From Candidatus Endomicrobium embiratermitis (GTDB lineage: Bacteria > Elusimicrobiota > Endomicrobiia > Endomicrobiales > Endomicrobiaceae), in assembly GCA_009781315.1 (NCBI GenBank), contig WQYI01000002.1:1-61414 (forward strand): DNA of 61,414 nucleotides. The letters run 5' to 3'. The translations under genes were made by a program, and so were the position numbers. The notes under the pieces were generated by a model. The model was not told the DNA's origin. It saw only the letters and a program-made list of their open reading frames with translations, and ran no database searches. Shown here one piece after another: positions 34,837 through 42,647 of this stretch. How positions within the stretch are numbered: position 1 is the first letter of the stretch; every line of letters begins with the position of its first letter.

Positions 34837-36918
34837 TTACTTCAACCCTCTTTCAAAATTAAACTCGCAGCCGTTTTGCAGCGGAATTTTACCGTAATAT
34901 GCGTTTAAAACCGTTTCAAGATATGTTTTGTTCGGAACTATAAAAGAAAGGTCTATAATAAATTTATTGATTCCGAGTTTTTCAAGACGTTTCTTTTTAT
35001 TGAAAAGCATTACGGGATACTGAGGGATAATAGTTACCTTGTTGTTTCTGTGTATAACCTGAAAAGTATCTTTTAATGATTCTATATTTTTATTTTTTGA
35101 CAATTCGCAATGCTGCGTCATTGCCGACGCGGCAAGTGCGGGAAATCCGGACAGATAAAATATCGCGCGTCCCGCTAGACCGTTGCCGGCAAGCTCCGAT
35201 ATGTTTTTGAAATCATCCTCAATTGAGGGTACAAAATCCACGATTTTGTTTTTTAATAAAAAGTCCGCCGAGAAAGAATTTAAAACGTATAAAAAATTGC
35301 CCGCGTGAAGCGAAGCTTCTTTTTTAAAAAATTTAAAATGCTCGAGATTGTTTAAGAAAAATTCTTTGCTTTTAAGTTTATTTATGGTTTCTTCAAAAAC
35401 AGCCAGGTCTTGTTCGTCAATGTAAGGCGGTAATTCAAAATATTTAATTTCAGACGCTTTTTGAACGTGTTTGATATTTTCTTTATCAAGAGTAAAAATT
35501 ATTGACGTGTCATGCTGAACTTGTTTCAGCATCGCGCCGTTAAAACTACGAGACCCTGAAACGAGTTCAGGGTGACGTGTCCCGCCAACGAGTTCAGGGT
35601 GGCACAGAGATGGAGATCCTTTAATAAAAGGCAGCCAGTTTAAATCATTAATTTTTATAAATAAATTTCCCTGCGACTCGGTTTTTTTAAATCTCGGAAA
35701 AGCAATGCTTTTTCCCGTGACTTTAAATTCTTTCTTTTCTATTTCCGTGTTTTTAACGATATTTTGTAAAAATTCTTCAAAATTGCCGTCGGCTGTTTTA
35801 AAAACCTGCATTCCGGTTTTTAATCCGGCTGTATCGGTTTCAATTTCACAAGCTTCGCTTGTTTTATTAATATCCAATATATTTATTTTGAAGTAAATGT
35901 CGGCTTTTGAATCGGCTGCTTTTAAAATGTCGGTTTTGTTTAACCGCGTTTGCGTTTTTAAAGTTATTATATTGTCTTTTATTGAAATAATTTCGCTGAG
36001 AAATTCGCCCATTTGTTTTGGCATATCCGGGGTAAAAATATCTTTTGATTTTTGTATGAAATTAAAAGTAGTTTTAGAACGCGCATAATCCGAGGATAAA
36101 AGCTTTTTTGCTTCTTTAATTGTCGTTTCATCGGTTGAATTTACAAGCATTTTATAGGCTTTTACGGTTTTATAAACGTACTGCGGATTTTTCATTCTTC
36201 CTTCGATTTTTAAAGAAGTTATTCCGGAGTTCTCTATTTCTTTTATATGCGCGGATAAATCCAAATCTTTTGGCGAAATGAAAAAACCGTCTTTAGCGGT
36301 TTTAGTGTCGGAAACGCGCCAGCGCCTTCTGCACGGCTGCGCGCACATTCCTCGGTTTCCGCTTAGTCCTCCTATAAAGCTGGATATTAAACAAAGTCCG
36401 GAAACGCCGAAACACAGAGCTCCGTGACAAAATATTTCAAGTTCCGCTTTTGTTTTTGCTTTTATATTTTTTATTTCTTGAAGCGAAAGTTCCCTTGCCA
36501 AAACTATTCTTTTAAATCCTGCTTTTTCCGCTTCCGAGACTCCGTAACTGTTGTGTATTGATAACTGCGTGCTAGCGTGAAGTTTAAGCTGTGGAAAATA
36601 ATTTTTTACTATATTTGCGATGCCTAAATCCTGTATTATTATAGCGTCGGCGTTTGCCTGAGCTATAGAGGTTATCTGTTTTACGGCGTCTTTTATTTCG
36701 TTTTGTTTTATAAGAGTATTAAATGTCGCGTAAACTTTAACATTTTTACCGTGGGCGTAATTTACGTAATTATTAAATTCGGCGGCTGTAAAGTTTTGAG
36801 CTTTGCTTCGCGCGCTGAAATTTTTTAATCCGCAATATATGGCGTCGGCTCCGGCTTCCACTGCCGCTATAAAAGCCTCTTTTGAACCTGCCGGAGCAAG
36901 AATCTCTATGTTTTTCAT
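34837..36918 (-). CDS. rlhA: U32-family protein, RlhA-like (23S rRNA C2501 hydroxylase type)
   Basis: 693 residues. The N-terminus (EILAPAGSKEA, GADAIYCG) and the U32 signature with FCHGALC, SGLC, SGNRGMCAQPCRRRW supply the conserved cysteines that bind the iron-sulfur cluster in this family. The extended C-terminal part matches the long RlhA/YdcP type, which hydroxylates a cytidine in the ribosomal peptidyl-transferase region; older annotations call these collagenase-like peptidases. About 33 residues (roughly 436-470, with HPELVSGS and MLKQVQHD) come from a palindromic repeat inserted in frame. The start has no ribosome site; a -10 box lies only 6 nt upstream. The gene is divergent from tRNA-Lys. 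Confidence 0.85.
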   Translation of the reverse strand: MKNIEILAPAGSKEAFIAAVEAGADAIYCGLKNFSARSKAQNFTAAEFNNYVNYAHGKNVKVYATFNTLIKQNEIKDAVKQITSIAQANADAIIIQDLGIANIVKNYFPQLKLHASTQLSIHNSYGVSEAEKAGFKRIVLARELSLQEIKNIKAKTKAELEIFCHGALCFGVSGLCLISSFIGGLSGNRGMCAQPCRRRWRVSDTKTAKDGFFISPKDLDLSAHIKEIENSGITSLKIEGRMKNPQYVYKTVKAYKMLVNSTDETTIKEAKKLLSSDYARSKTTFNFIQKSKDIFTPDMPKQMGEFLSEIISIKDNIITLKTQTRLNKTDILKAADSKADIYFKINILDINKTSEACEIETDTAGLKTGMQVFKTADGNFEEFLQNIVKNTEIEKKEFKVTGKSIAFPRFKKTESQGNLFIKINDLNWLPFIKGSPSLCHPELVGGTRHPELVSGSRSFNGAMLKQVQHDTSIIFTLDKENIKHVQKASEIKYFELPPYIDEQDLAVFEETINKLKSKEFFLNNLEHFKFFKKEASLHAGNFLYVLNSFSADFLLKNKIVDFVPSIEDDFKNISELAGNGLAGRAIFYLSGFPALAASAMTQHCELSKNKNIESLKDTFQVIHRNNKVTIIPQYPVMLFNKKKRLEKLGINKFIIDLSFIVPNKTYLETVLNAYYGKIPLQNGCEFNFERGLK
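35509..35605. repeat. Palindromic repeat inserted in the U32-family coding region
   Basis: GTCATGCTGAAC pairs with GTTTCAGCATC, and ACCCTGAAACG/GTTCAGGGTGAC make the second arm, with a duplicated arm (GTTCAGGGTGGCAC) after it. Same family as the intergenic repeats, yet here it is read in frame as protein. Confidence 0.88.
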
Positions 36919-36930
36919 AGAGATATTATA
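36902..36930 (-). promoter_or_regulatory. Near-leaderless promoter and start-codon inverted repeat of the U32-family gene
   Basis: Minus-strand TATAAT (36925-36930) ends 6 nt before the ATG at 36918, so transcription should begin at or next to the start codon. No good -35 box is visible. ATCTCTATG and CATAGAGAT (36902-36924) form a 9 bp inverted repeat with the ATG at the end of one arm. Confidence 0.55.
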
Positions 36931-36937
36931 CTAAAAA

Positions 36938-36966
36938 TTGACTTTTCAGCTTCAGTTTGTTAAAAT
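36938..36966 (+). promoter_or_regulatory. tRNA-Lys promoter
   Basis: TTGACT (36938-36943), 17 nt, TAAAAT (36961-36966): the same boxes and spacing as the tRNA-Leu promoter. The tRNA starts 15 nt after the -10 box. Confidence 0.75.
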
Positions 36967-36981
36967 TTTTCCGTTAATAAA

Positions 36982-37054
36982 GCGCTGCTAGCTCAATTGG
37001 TAGAGCAAACGACTCTTAATCGTTAGGTTATAGGTTCAATTCCTATGCAGCGCA
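36982..37054 (+). tRNA. tRNA-Lys (anticodon CTT)
   Basis: 73 nt. The acceptor stem GCGCTGC pairs with GCAGCGC, the D arm holds AGCTCAATTGGTAGAGC, the anticodon loop CTCTTAA gives CTT, and the T arm holds GGTTCAATTCC. Discriminator A; CCA not encoded. Confidence 0.97.
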
Positions 37055-37076
37055 AATTATAATTTTTTTTAAACCG

Positions 37077-37100
37077 GAACGCTTTTAAAGCGTTCTTTTT
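37077..37100 (+). terminator. Rho-independent terminator of tRNA-Lys
   Basis: GAACGCTT and AAGCGTTC form a stem (37077-37095) followed by five T, 23 nt after the tRNA. Confidence 0.85.
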
Positions 37101-37145
37101 GTTTTATACAGCGGATGTATCCATAAGTTTGTCTTGAGTGAAATT

Positions 37146-37194
37146 GCGGATTCTTCAAGGCTTGCGGCAAAGCCGCTTTGCCTTTCAGAATGAC
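37146..37194. repeat. Partial palindromic repeat before the Nudix gene
   Basis: GCGGATTCTTCAAGGC through GCCTTTCAGAATGAC, with a GCGGC/GCCGC hairpin in the middle. Only one arm pair of the family is visible. Confidence 0.6.
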
Positions 37195-37227
37195 AATGCG
37201 GTAAAAATATTGTAAAATATACGATAT

Positions 37228-37755
37228 ATGATTGAAAAACTGATAAAAAAGAACAAAATATATCAGGGTAAAGCCGTAGATTTTTACTGTGATGAAGTAC
37301 AGCTTCCAAACGGTCAAACCGCAACTAGGGAATATCTGGGGCATCCCGGAGCAGCCGCGGTTCTTCCTTTTTTGGACAAAAACAATATCGTTTTGGTAAA
37401 ACAGTACAGATATCCCATTGGAAAAGTCACTTATGAGATTCCTGCGGGCAAGTTGGACAAAGGCGAAACGCCTGTTGAGTGTATTACGAGAGAACTTGAA
37501 GAAGAAACCGGTTTTAGGGCAAAAAAAATAGAAAAACTTATCTCTTTTTATCCCACAACAGCCTTTTCCGATGAAATTTTGCATGTATTTGCGGCATTCG
37601 GTCTTAAGAAAGGGAAAACAAACCCCGATAGCGATGAGTTTGTTTCCGTTGAAATAGTCAATTTTAAAGAAGCGCTTGATATGGTAAAAAGAGGCGAAAT
37701 AATGGATTCTAAAACCGTTATCGCGCTTTTATATTTTGAAAATATTTTAAAATAG
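37228..37755 (+). CDS. Nudix hydrolase, ADP-ribose pyrophosphatase type
   Basis: 175 residues. A full Nudix box G-x5-E-x7-RELEEETGF lies at about residues 74-96 (GKLDKGE to RELEEETGF), preceded by YEIPAG, the combination typical of ADP-ribose pyrophosphatases that split ADP-ribose into AMP and ribose 5-phosphate with magnesium. Length is usual for NudF-like enzymes. It is the first of a plus-strand housekeeping run and is separated from aspS by an imperfect palindrome. Confidence 0.88.
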   Translation: MIEKLIKKNKIYQGKAVDFYCDEVQLPNGQTATREYLGHPGAAAVLPFLDKNNIVLVKQYRYPIGKVTYEIPAGKLDKGETPVECITRELEEETGFRAKKIEKLISFYPTTAFSDEILHVFAAFGLKKGKTNPDSDEFVSVEIVNFKEALDMVKRGEIMDSKTVIALLYFENILK

Positions 37756-37850
37756 AGGCTGAGAAGATGAGAGGATGGGAAGTTGAGAAACGACAAAGAA
37801 TTAGTGCCGTTGCTCAACATCTCACCTTCTCAACATCTCATCATCTTATT
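37756..37850. repeat. Purine-rich imperfect inverted repeat
   Basis: The left arm is built of GAGAAGATGAGAGGATGGG-type steps, the right arm of CTCAACATCTCACC/TCTCATCATCT steps; together they can fold over most of the Nudix-aspS gap. Unlike the GTCAT-type repeats, it looks like a simple-sequence palindrome. Confidence 0.6.
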
Positions 37851-37867
37851 CTGGGAAGAGGAAAATC

Positions 37868-39634
37868 ATGAAAAGAAGTTGTTATTGCGGCGACGTAAGG
37901 GAAGACAGTATAGGCAAAGAAATCGCGGTTTGCGGATGGGTACATTCCAGAAGAGACCACGGCGGGGTAATTTTTATAGATTTAAGGGACAGGGAAGGCA
38001 TTTTACAGATAGTTTTCCAGCCTGAAAATAAAGAAATTTTTTCCGTAGCGGAACATATACGCAGCGAGTACGTTTTGTCCGTAAAAGGACTTATAAGGCA
38101 CCGCCCGGAAGGAACCGTAAATCCTAATATGCCTACGGGAAAGGTAGAGCTTGTAGTTTCCAGTCTTGAAGTATTAAACGCTTCTCCGGTTCTCCCTTTT
38201 GAAATATCCGATTATACCGACACTTCGGAGGAATTAAGGCTTAAATACCGTTATTTGGATTTGCGCCGCCCGGTTTTTCAGAAAAATTTTATAATGAGGC
38301 ATAAAGTTTCCAAAGAAATAAGAAATTTTTTAAACGATGAAGGGTTTTTTGAAATAGAAACTCCGTTTTTAACAAAATCCACGCCCGAAGGGGCAAGGGA
38401 TTTTTTGGTTCCGTCAAGAATTAACCACGGATGTTTTTACGCTTTGCCCCAGTCGCCCCAGATTTTTAAACAGATTTTGATGATCGCGGGGTTTGATAAA
38501 TATTATCAGATAGCCAGATGTTTCAGAGACGAAGATTTAAGAGCCGACAGACAGCTTGAGTTTACGCAGGTTGACCTTGAAATGTCTTTTGTCGAAGAAA
38601 GCGATGTTATCGGCGTTATAGAAAGAATGCTCGCTAGAGTATTTAAAGCGGCGTTAAATATTGAAATTAAAACGCCTTTTGTCAGAATGTCTTACTCTGA
38701 AGCCATGCTGAGTTACGGCTCGGACAAGCCTGACACCAGATTTGAAATGCTGATAAAAGATTTTTGCGAAGAGCTTAAAAACAGCGGTTTCAGCGTTTTT
38801 GCCAATGTTTTGTCTAAAGGCAACATAGTAAGAGGTTTGTGCATACCTAAAGGAGCGAGCCTTTCGCGTTCGGAAATAGACGGGCTTACGAAATTTGTCG
38901 GCGAATACGGAGCCAAAGGCCTTGCGTGGATGAAAATTACCGAAGCAGGCGCTGAATCAAATATTGTCAAATATTTTAAAGACGAAGAAATAAAAGCGAT
39001 TATTTCAAAACTTGACGCCAAACCCGGAGATCTTGTCGTATTTTTGGCAGATGAGGAAAAAATAGTGGCACAGGGGCTTGGAGCGCTCAGGCTTAAAATG
39101 GGCAAAGAGCTCGGGCTTATAGACAAAAACAAATTTAATTTCCTATGGGTAGTGGATTTTCCGATGTTTGAGTGGGATCACGATGAAAAGAGATGGTCTG
39201 CGCTTCATCATCCTTTTACGTCGCCTAAAGACGGCGAAGCGCTTACTTCCGAAAACGCGGGAAAAGCCAAAGCAAAGGCTTACGACGTGGTTTTAAACGG
39301 CGTGGAACTCGGCGGAGGTTCTATAAGAATACACAGAAGCGAAACACAGAAACAGGTCTTCGACCTGTTAAATATTTCGGAAGACTCGGCTAAAGAGAAG
39401 TTCGGGTTTTTGCTTGACGCTTTGACTTACGGCGCTCCTCCGCACGGCGGCGTGGCTTTAGGATTTGACAGGCTTTGCGCTTTGCTTGCCGGAGAAGAGT
39501 CTATAAGGGAAGTCATTGCTTTTCCTAAAACGCAAAAAGCTTTAGACCCGATGTCTAACGCTCCGTCCGAGGTAAGCGAGAAGCAGTTAAAAGAACTCGG
39601 AATAAGAATTGTAGTTAAACAGGCTAAGAACTGA
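37868..39634 (+). CDS. aspS: Aspartyl-tRNA synthetase
   Basis: 588 residues, the bacterial length. An N-terminal OB-fold anticodon domain (VCGWVHSRRDHGGVIFIDLRD) is followed by the class II catalytic core: YRYLDLRR, motif 2 with CFRDEDLRADRQ, EFTQVDLEMSF, the bacterial insertion domain, and motif 3 in GGVALGFDRL. It charges tRNA-Asp (possibly also tRNA-Asn; the sequence alone does not settle this). GGAAGAGG lies close before the ATG. Confidence 0.98.
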   Translation: MKRSCYCGDVREDSIGKEIAVCGWVHSRRDHGGVIFIDLRDREGILQIVFQPENKEIFSVAEHIRSEYVLSVKGLIRHRPEGTVNPNMPTGKVELVVSSLEVLNASPVLPFEISDYTDTSEELRLKYRYLDLRRPVFQKNFIMRHKVSKEIRNFLNDEGFFEIETPFLTKSTPEGARDFLVPSRINHGCFYALPQSPQIFKQILMIAGFDKYYQIARCFRDEDLRADRQLEFTQVDLEMSFVEESDVIGVIERMLARVFKAALNIEIKTPFVRMSYSEAMLSYGSDKPDTRFEMLIKDFCEELKNSGFSVFANVLSKGNIVRGLCIPKGASLSRSEIDGLTKFVGEYGAKGLAWMKITEAGAESNIVKYFKDEEIKAIISKLDAKPGDLVVFLADEEKIVAQGLGALRLKMGKELGLIDKNKFNFLWVVDFPMFEWDHDEKRWSALHHPFTSPKDGEALTSENAGKAKAKAYDVVLNGVELGGGSIRIHRSETQKQVFDLLNISEDSAKEKFGFLLDALTYGAPPHGGVALGFDRLCALLAGEESIREVIAFPKTQKALDPMSNAPSEVSEKQLKELGIRIVVKQAKN

Positions 39635-39639
39635 AGAAG

Positions 39640-39735
39640 ATTAGATGCGTAGAGGCATAGACGCATAGTAAAAGCACAACTATCAAAAAGTAAAAGTAGT
39701 TGCTGTGCATCCGTGCGTCCATACATCTATGCATC
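39640..39735. repeat. Imperfect inverted repeat between aspS and the HD phosphodiesterase gene
   Basis: GATGCGTAGAGGCATAGACG and the reverse complement of CGTCCATACATCTATGCATC form arms of about 37 bp around a central CAACTATC..GTAGTTG. The arms are themselves made of short repeats (GCATAGA, GCATCC). Confidence 0.65.
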
Positions 39736-39751
39736 ATAATTTGGAGAAATA

Positions 39752-41257
39752 ATGAATTTTTATAAAAAGATAAAAGCATCGTTAAGAAGATTATTTCTTA
39801 TGGCGGCAAGAGAATTGGGTTCTGAAAAATATGTCGCGCCGGCCATAAGAAACACCAAAAATATATTTTTAAATGAAATCAGAATTCCGGTTTTCATTTC
39901 CATAGGAATTACGATAATCATAATTTATTTTATGTTTGTCATGGGTTTGGGGGCCAATTATAGGACTTTGCTTTCCGTGGCTATTTTTACAGCGGCAATA
40001 ATAGTTTTTTTCGCGCTCAATACCCATAAAGAAGAAAAAGATATTTTGTCGGATAATAACGCGGTTGTGCTTATGTGCCTTATTTTTATAATTAGTGTTT
40101 TGACGCTTCAATTATCGGTTTACGAAAAATCGCTGTCTCCGTTTATTTTTCCGGCGTCGGCATTTGCGCTGATGGCGTCTATGCTTTTGTCTCCGAGAAT
40201 AGGATTGTTGTATGCGCTGATATTAAGCATTTACGCCGGACTTTTGAGCAATATGAGATTTGATGTTTTCCTTACCATGCTTTGCAGCAGCGTGGTTTGT
40301 ATTGCAGACGCAGATATAATAAGAAGCAGGACAGGGTTTTTAATAACGGGTTTAAAAACCGCTCTTGTAAACGTTTCAATAATAACGATGTTTTTTCTTT
40401 TGAAACAATACGGTTTTGCGCAGTATTTTGCCAATTTGAAATTCGGCGTTTTAAACGGGCTTGTAACAGTGGTAATATTATTGGCTTTAATGCCCGTTTT
40501 TGAGAAACTGTTTTCAAGGACAACAAATATTAAGCTTATAGAGCTTGCGGATTTTAATAACCTGCTTTTAAAAAGGCTTATGCTTGAAGCTCCCGGCACT
40601 TATCATCATTCTTTATGGACTGCCGCCGTAGCCGAGCAGGCCGCAAACGCCATCGGAGCAAACGCCATTCTCGCCAGAGTGTGTTCATATTATCACGATA
40701 TAGGCAAATTAAAAAACCCGGAATATTTTATAGAAAACCAAAGTACCGGAATAAATCCTCATGATTCGATTACTCCGGCTATGTCCGGGTTGGTTTTGAT
40801 GTCTCACGTAAAAGACGGAGTTTCTCTGGCTAAAAAATATAATCTTGACAAAGAAATCATAAACAATATAGAGCAGCATCACGGCACAACGATGATGAAT
40901 TATTTTTATCATAAAGCTTTGGAAAAAAACAGCGAAACGGACGGGACGGCTTTCAGATATCAGGGTCCTAAACCGCAGACAAAAGTCGCGGCGATAATTA
41001 TGATTGCCGATTCCGCCGAAGCCGCATGCAGGGCTCTTGAGGAACCTACGGCGGTAAGAGTAAAGGAAACCGTAGAAAAAATTATAAATAATAAATTTAC
41101 GGACGGACAGTTTTCCGACTGTCCCATTACTTTAAAAGATTTGGAAGACATAAGAAACAGCGTAACTTCGACTCTTGTGGGAATATATCATGCAAGAATC
41201 GAATATAAAGAAGCGGCGGAACAGCGGGTAAAAAGTAAAATACAAAATGTAAAATGA
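39752..41257 (+). CDS. Membrane HD-domain phosphodiesterase, PgpH/YqfF type
   Basis: 501 residues. A cytoplasmic N-terminal stretch, about seven membrane segments (roughly 48-245), then an HD domain with PGTYHHSL, SYYHDIGK and NPEYFIENQ, the signature of 7TMR-HD phosphodiesterases that degrade cyclic di-AMP. The HD metal ligands are intact. Typical PgpH proteins also carry a large extracytoplasmic domain between the first and second segments; here the protein starts directly with the membrane bundle and lacks it, so the sensing input is missing or different. It overlaps ybeY by 4 bp, a common neighbourhood for this gene. Confidence 0.87.
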   Translation: MNFYKKIKASLRRLFLMAARELGSEKYVAPAIRNTKNIFLNEIRIPVFISIGITIIIIYFMFVMGLGANYRTLLSVAIFTAAIIVFFALNTHKEEKDILSDNNAVVLMCLIFIISVLTLQLSVYEKSLSPFIFPASAFALMASMLLSPRIGLLYALILSIYAGLLSNMRFDVFLTMLCSSVVCIADADIIRSRTGFLITGLKTALVNVSIITMFFLLKQYGFAQYFANLKFGVLNGLVTVVILLALMPVFEKLFSRTTNIKLIELADFNNLLLKRLMLEAPGTYHHSLWTAAVAEQAANAIGANAILARVCSYYHDIGKLKNPEYFIENQSTGINPHDSITPAMSGLVLMSHVKDGVSLAKKYNLDKEIINNIEQHHGTTMMNYFYHKALEKNSETDGTAFRYQGPKPQTKVAAIIMIADSAEAACRALEEPTAVRVKETVEKIINNKFTDGQFSDCPITLKDLEDIRNSVTSTLVGIYHARIEYKEAAEQRVKSKIQNVK

Positions 41258-41661
41258 AAAAAATAAATTTTATTGAGTTTCCTAAAAATTACGAGCCTGT
41301 TTTAAAAAAAGCCGTTTTACGGACGCTAGAATCCGAAAAAATAAAAAAATGCGAAATTAATTTTATTATGGTTTCGGACGCGCAAATAAAAAAACTCAAT
41401 ATCAAATACAGACAAACGCGCCGTATTACCGACGTTATTTCTTTTATGGTCGTTCCCGAATTTTTCGCCGGCGACATATACATTTCAAAAAGGCGTTCTC
41501 AAAAACAGGCAAAAAAGTACGGAAACACCTGGCTTGAGGAGCTTGCATATCTTGTCATTCACGGAACGCTTCATCTTTGCGGATATACGGATTACGACCC
41601 GGAAAACAAAGCCGAAATGTTTGCAAAACAGGATAAAATATTTAAATGCTTAACTTTTTAG
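41254..41661 (+). CDS. ybeY: Endoribonuclease YbeY (rRNA maturation factor)
   Basis: 135 residues. The family core is present: RQTRRITDVISF and the zinc motif HGTLHLCGYTDYD. In the usual motif the third zinc-binding histidine follows GYD; here that place is aspartate (GYTD), so one ligand is changed. Aspartate can bind zinc, so activity may be kept. The protein acts in 16S rRNA 3' maturation and ribosome quality control. It overlaps the HD phosphodiesterase gene by 4 bp and the next gene by 16 bp. Confidence 0.9.
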   Translation: MKKINFIEFPKNYEPVLKKAVLRTLESEKIKKCEINFIMVSDAQIKKLNIKYRQTRRITDVISFMVVPEFFAGDIYISKRRSQKQAKKYGNTWLEELAYLVIHGTLHLCGYTDYDPENKAEMFAKQDKIFKCLTF

Positions 41662-42647
41662 AGTTAATCTGCCTTGTCATTCTTGTAGTAGTAGCGGCAT
41701 GGACATCGGCCGCTGAAATCGGCATAACAAGCCTTTCAAAATACAGAGTTAAAAAACTTATCGCACAGACTCCTAAACTTTCCGCTCCGTTGTCTTCATG
41801 GCTTAAATCTCCATATTATCTTTTAACGGTAATATTAACCGTCAGCGTTATAACCGATATGCTTATAAGTTTTTTATCCGCGACGGTTATGACTGACGTT
41901 TTTTTTATGATAAACAGGCACATTGTAGAAATCGTTACATGGGCAATGACTTCTTTTGTTTTGCTTATCATAGGCGAAATAGTGCCGAAATTTTACGCAA
42001 GGGCTAATTCCGAAAAAATGACGGTTTTTTCCGTGCCTGTCCTGGACAAAGTCGCAAAAATATCAAAACCTTTTTTGTATCCTATAATAAAGATTACCGA
42101 GATTTTATCTCCTAAAACTTCTTCCGGTTTGTCAAACGAGCTTAGCAAAGAAGAAATCGAAGGCTTGCTTTCCGAGGGCGGACATACGGGCGCCATAGAT
42201 AAAGAAACGGGATATATGCTTGAAAGGACTTTGCATTTCGGAGACCTTTCGGTTAAAAGAATAATGACGCGTTTTGAAGATATAGATTCCGTGGATTTAT
42301 CGCTTGACGAAGAGATTTTTCTCGACAAAGCGGTCGAAACTTCAAGAAGCCGCATACCGGTTTATATAAAAAACAAGGAAAACATAATAGGTTACATTCA
42401 TATAAAAGACATTTTATGGGGATGGAAAGAAAATAAAGGGCATTTTATAAGGTCGTTTCTTAAACCGCCTTATTACGTGAGCGAAGACAAAAAAATAAAA
42501 GATTTGCTTAAAGAATTCCAAAGCGGTAAAACCCATATAGCTTTTGTCAAAGACAAAAACAACAATATAACCGGCATGGTTACGCTTGAGGATATTTTGG
42601 AAGAGGTCGTAGGCGAAATTATCGACGAGTACGAGTTTAACGAATGA
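41646..42647 (+). CDS. CNNM/CorC-type membrane protein with CBS pair (copy 1)
   Basis: 333 residues. An N-terminal DUF21/CNNM membrane domain (about 1-140, with TSAAEIGITSLS) is followed by a CBS pair (MTRFEDIDSVD; HIAFVKDKNNNITGMVTLED). It stops after the CBS pair and lacks the C-terminal CorC/HlyC domain that its neighbour has. Such proteins are linked to magnesium efflux and are often annotated as hemolysin-like. It overlaps ybeY by 16 bp and the next paralogue by an ATGA junction. Confidence 0.9.
   Translation: MLNFLELICLVILVVVAAWTSAAEIGITSLSKYRVKKLIAQTPKLSAPLSSWLKSPYYLLTVILTVSVITDMLISFLSATVMTDVFFMINRHIVEIVTWAMTSFVLLIIGEIVPKFYARANSEKMTVFSVPVLDKVAKISKPFLYPIIKITEILSPKTSSGLSNELSKEEIEGLLSEGGHTGAIDKETGYMLERTLHFGDLSVKRIMTRFEDIDSVDLSLDEEIFLDKAVETSRSRIPVYIKNKENIIGYIHIKDILWGWKENKGHFIRSFLKPPYYVSEDKKIKDLLKEFQSGKTHIAFVKDKNNNITGMVTLEDILEEVVGEIIDEYEFNE

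Noticed and set aside
35509-35605. U32-family gene as a pseudogene because of the repeat insertion
   Set aside because: The frame is intact on both sides and all signature cysteines are present, so the insert is most likely tolerated.
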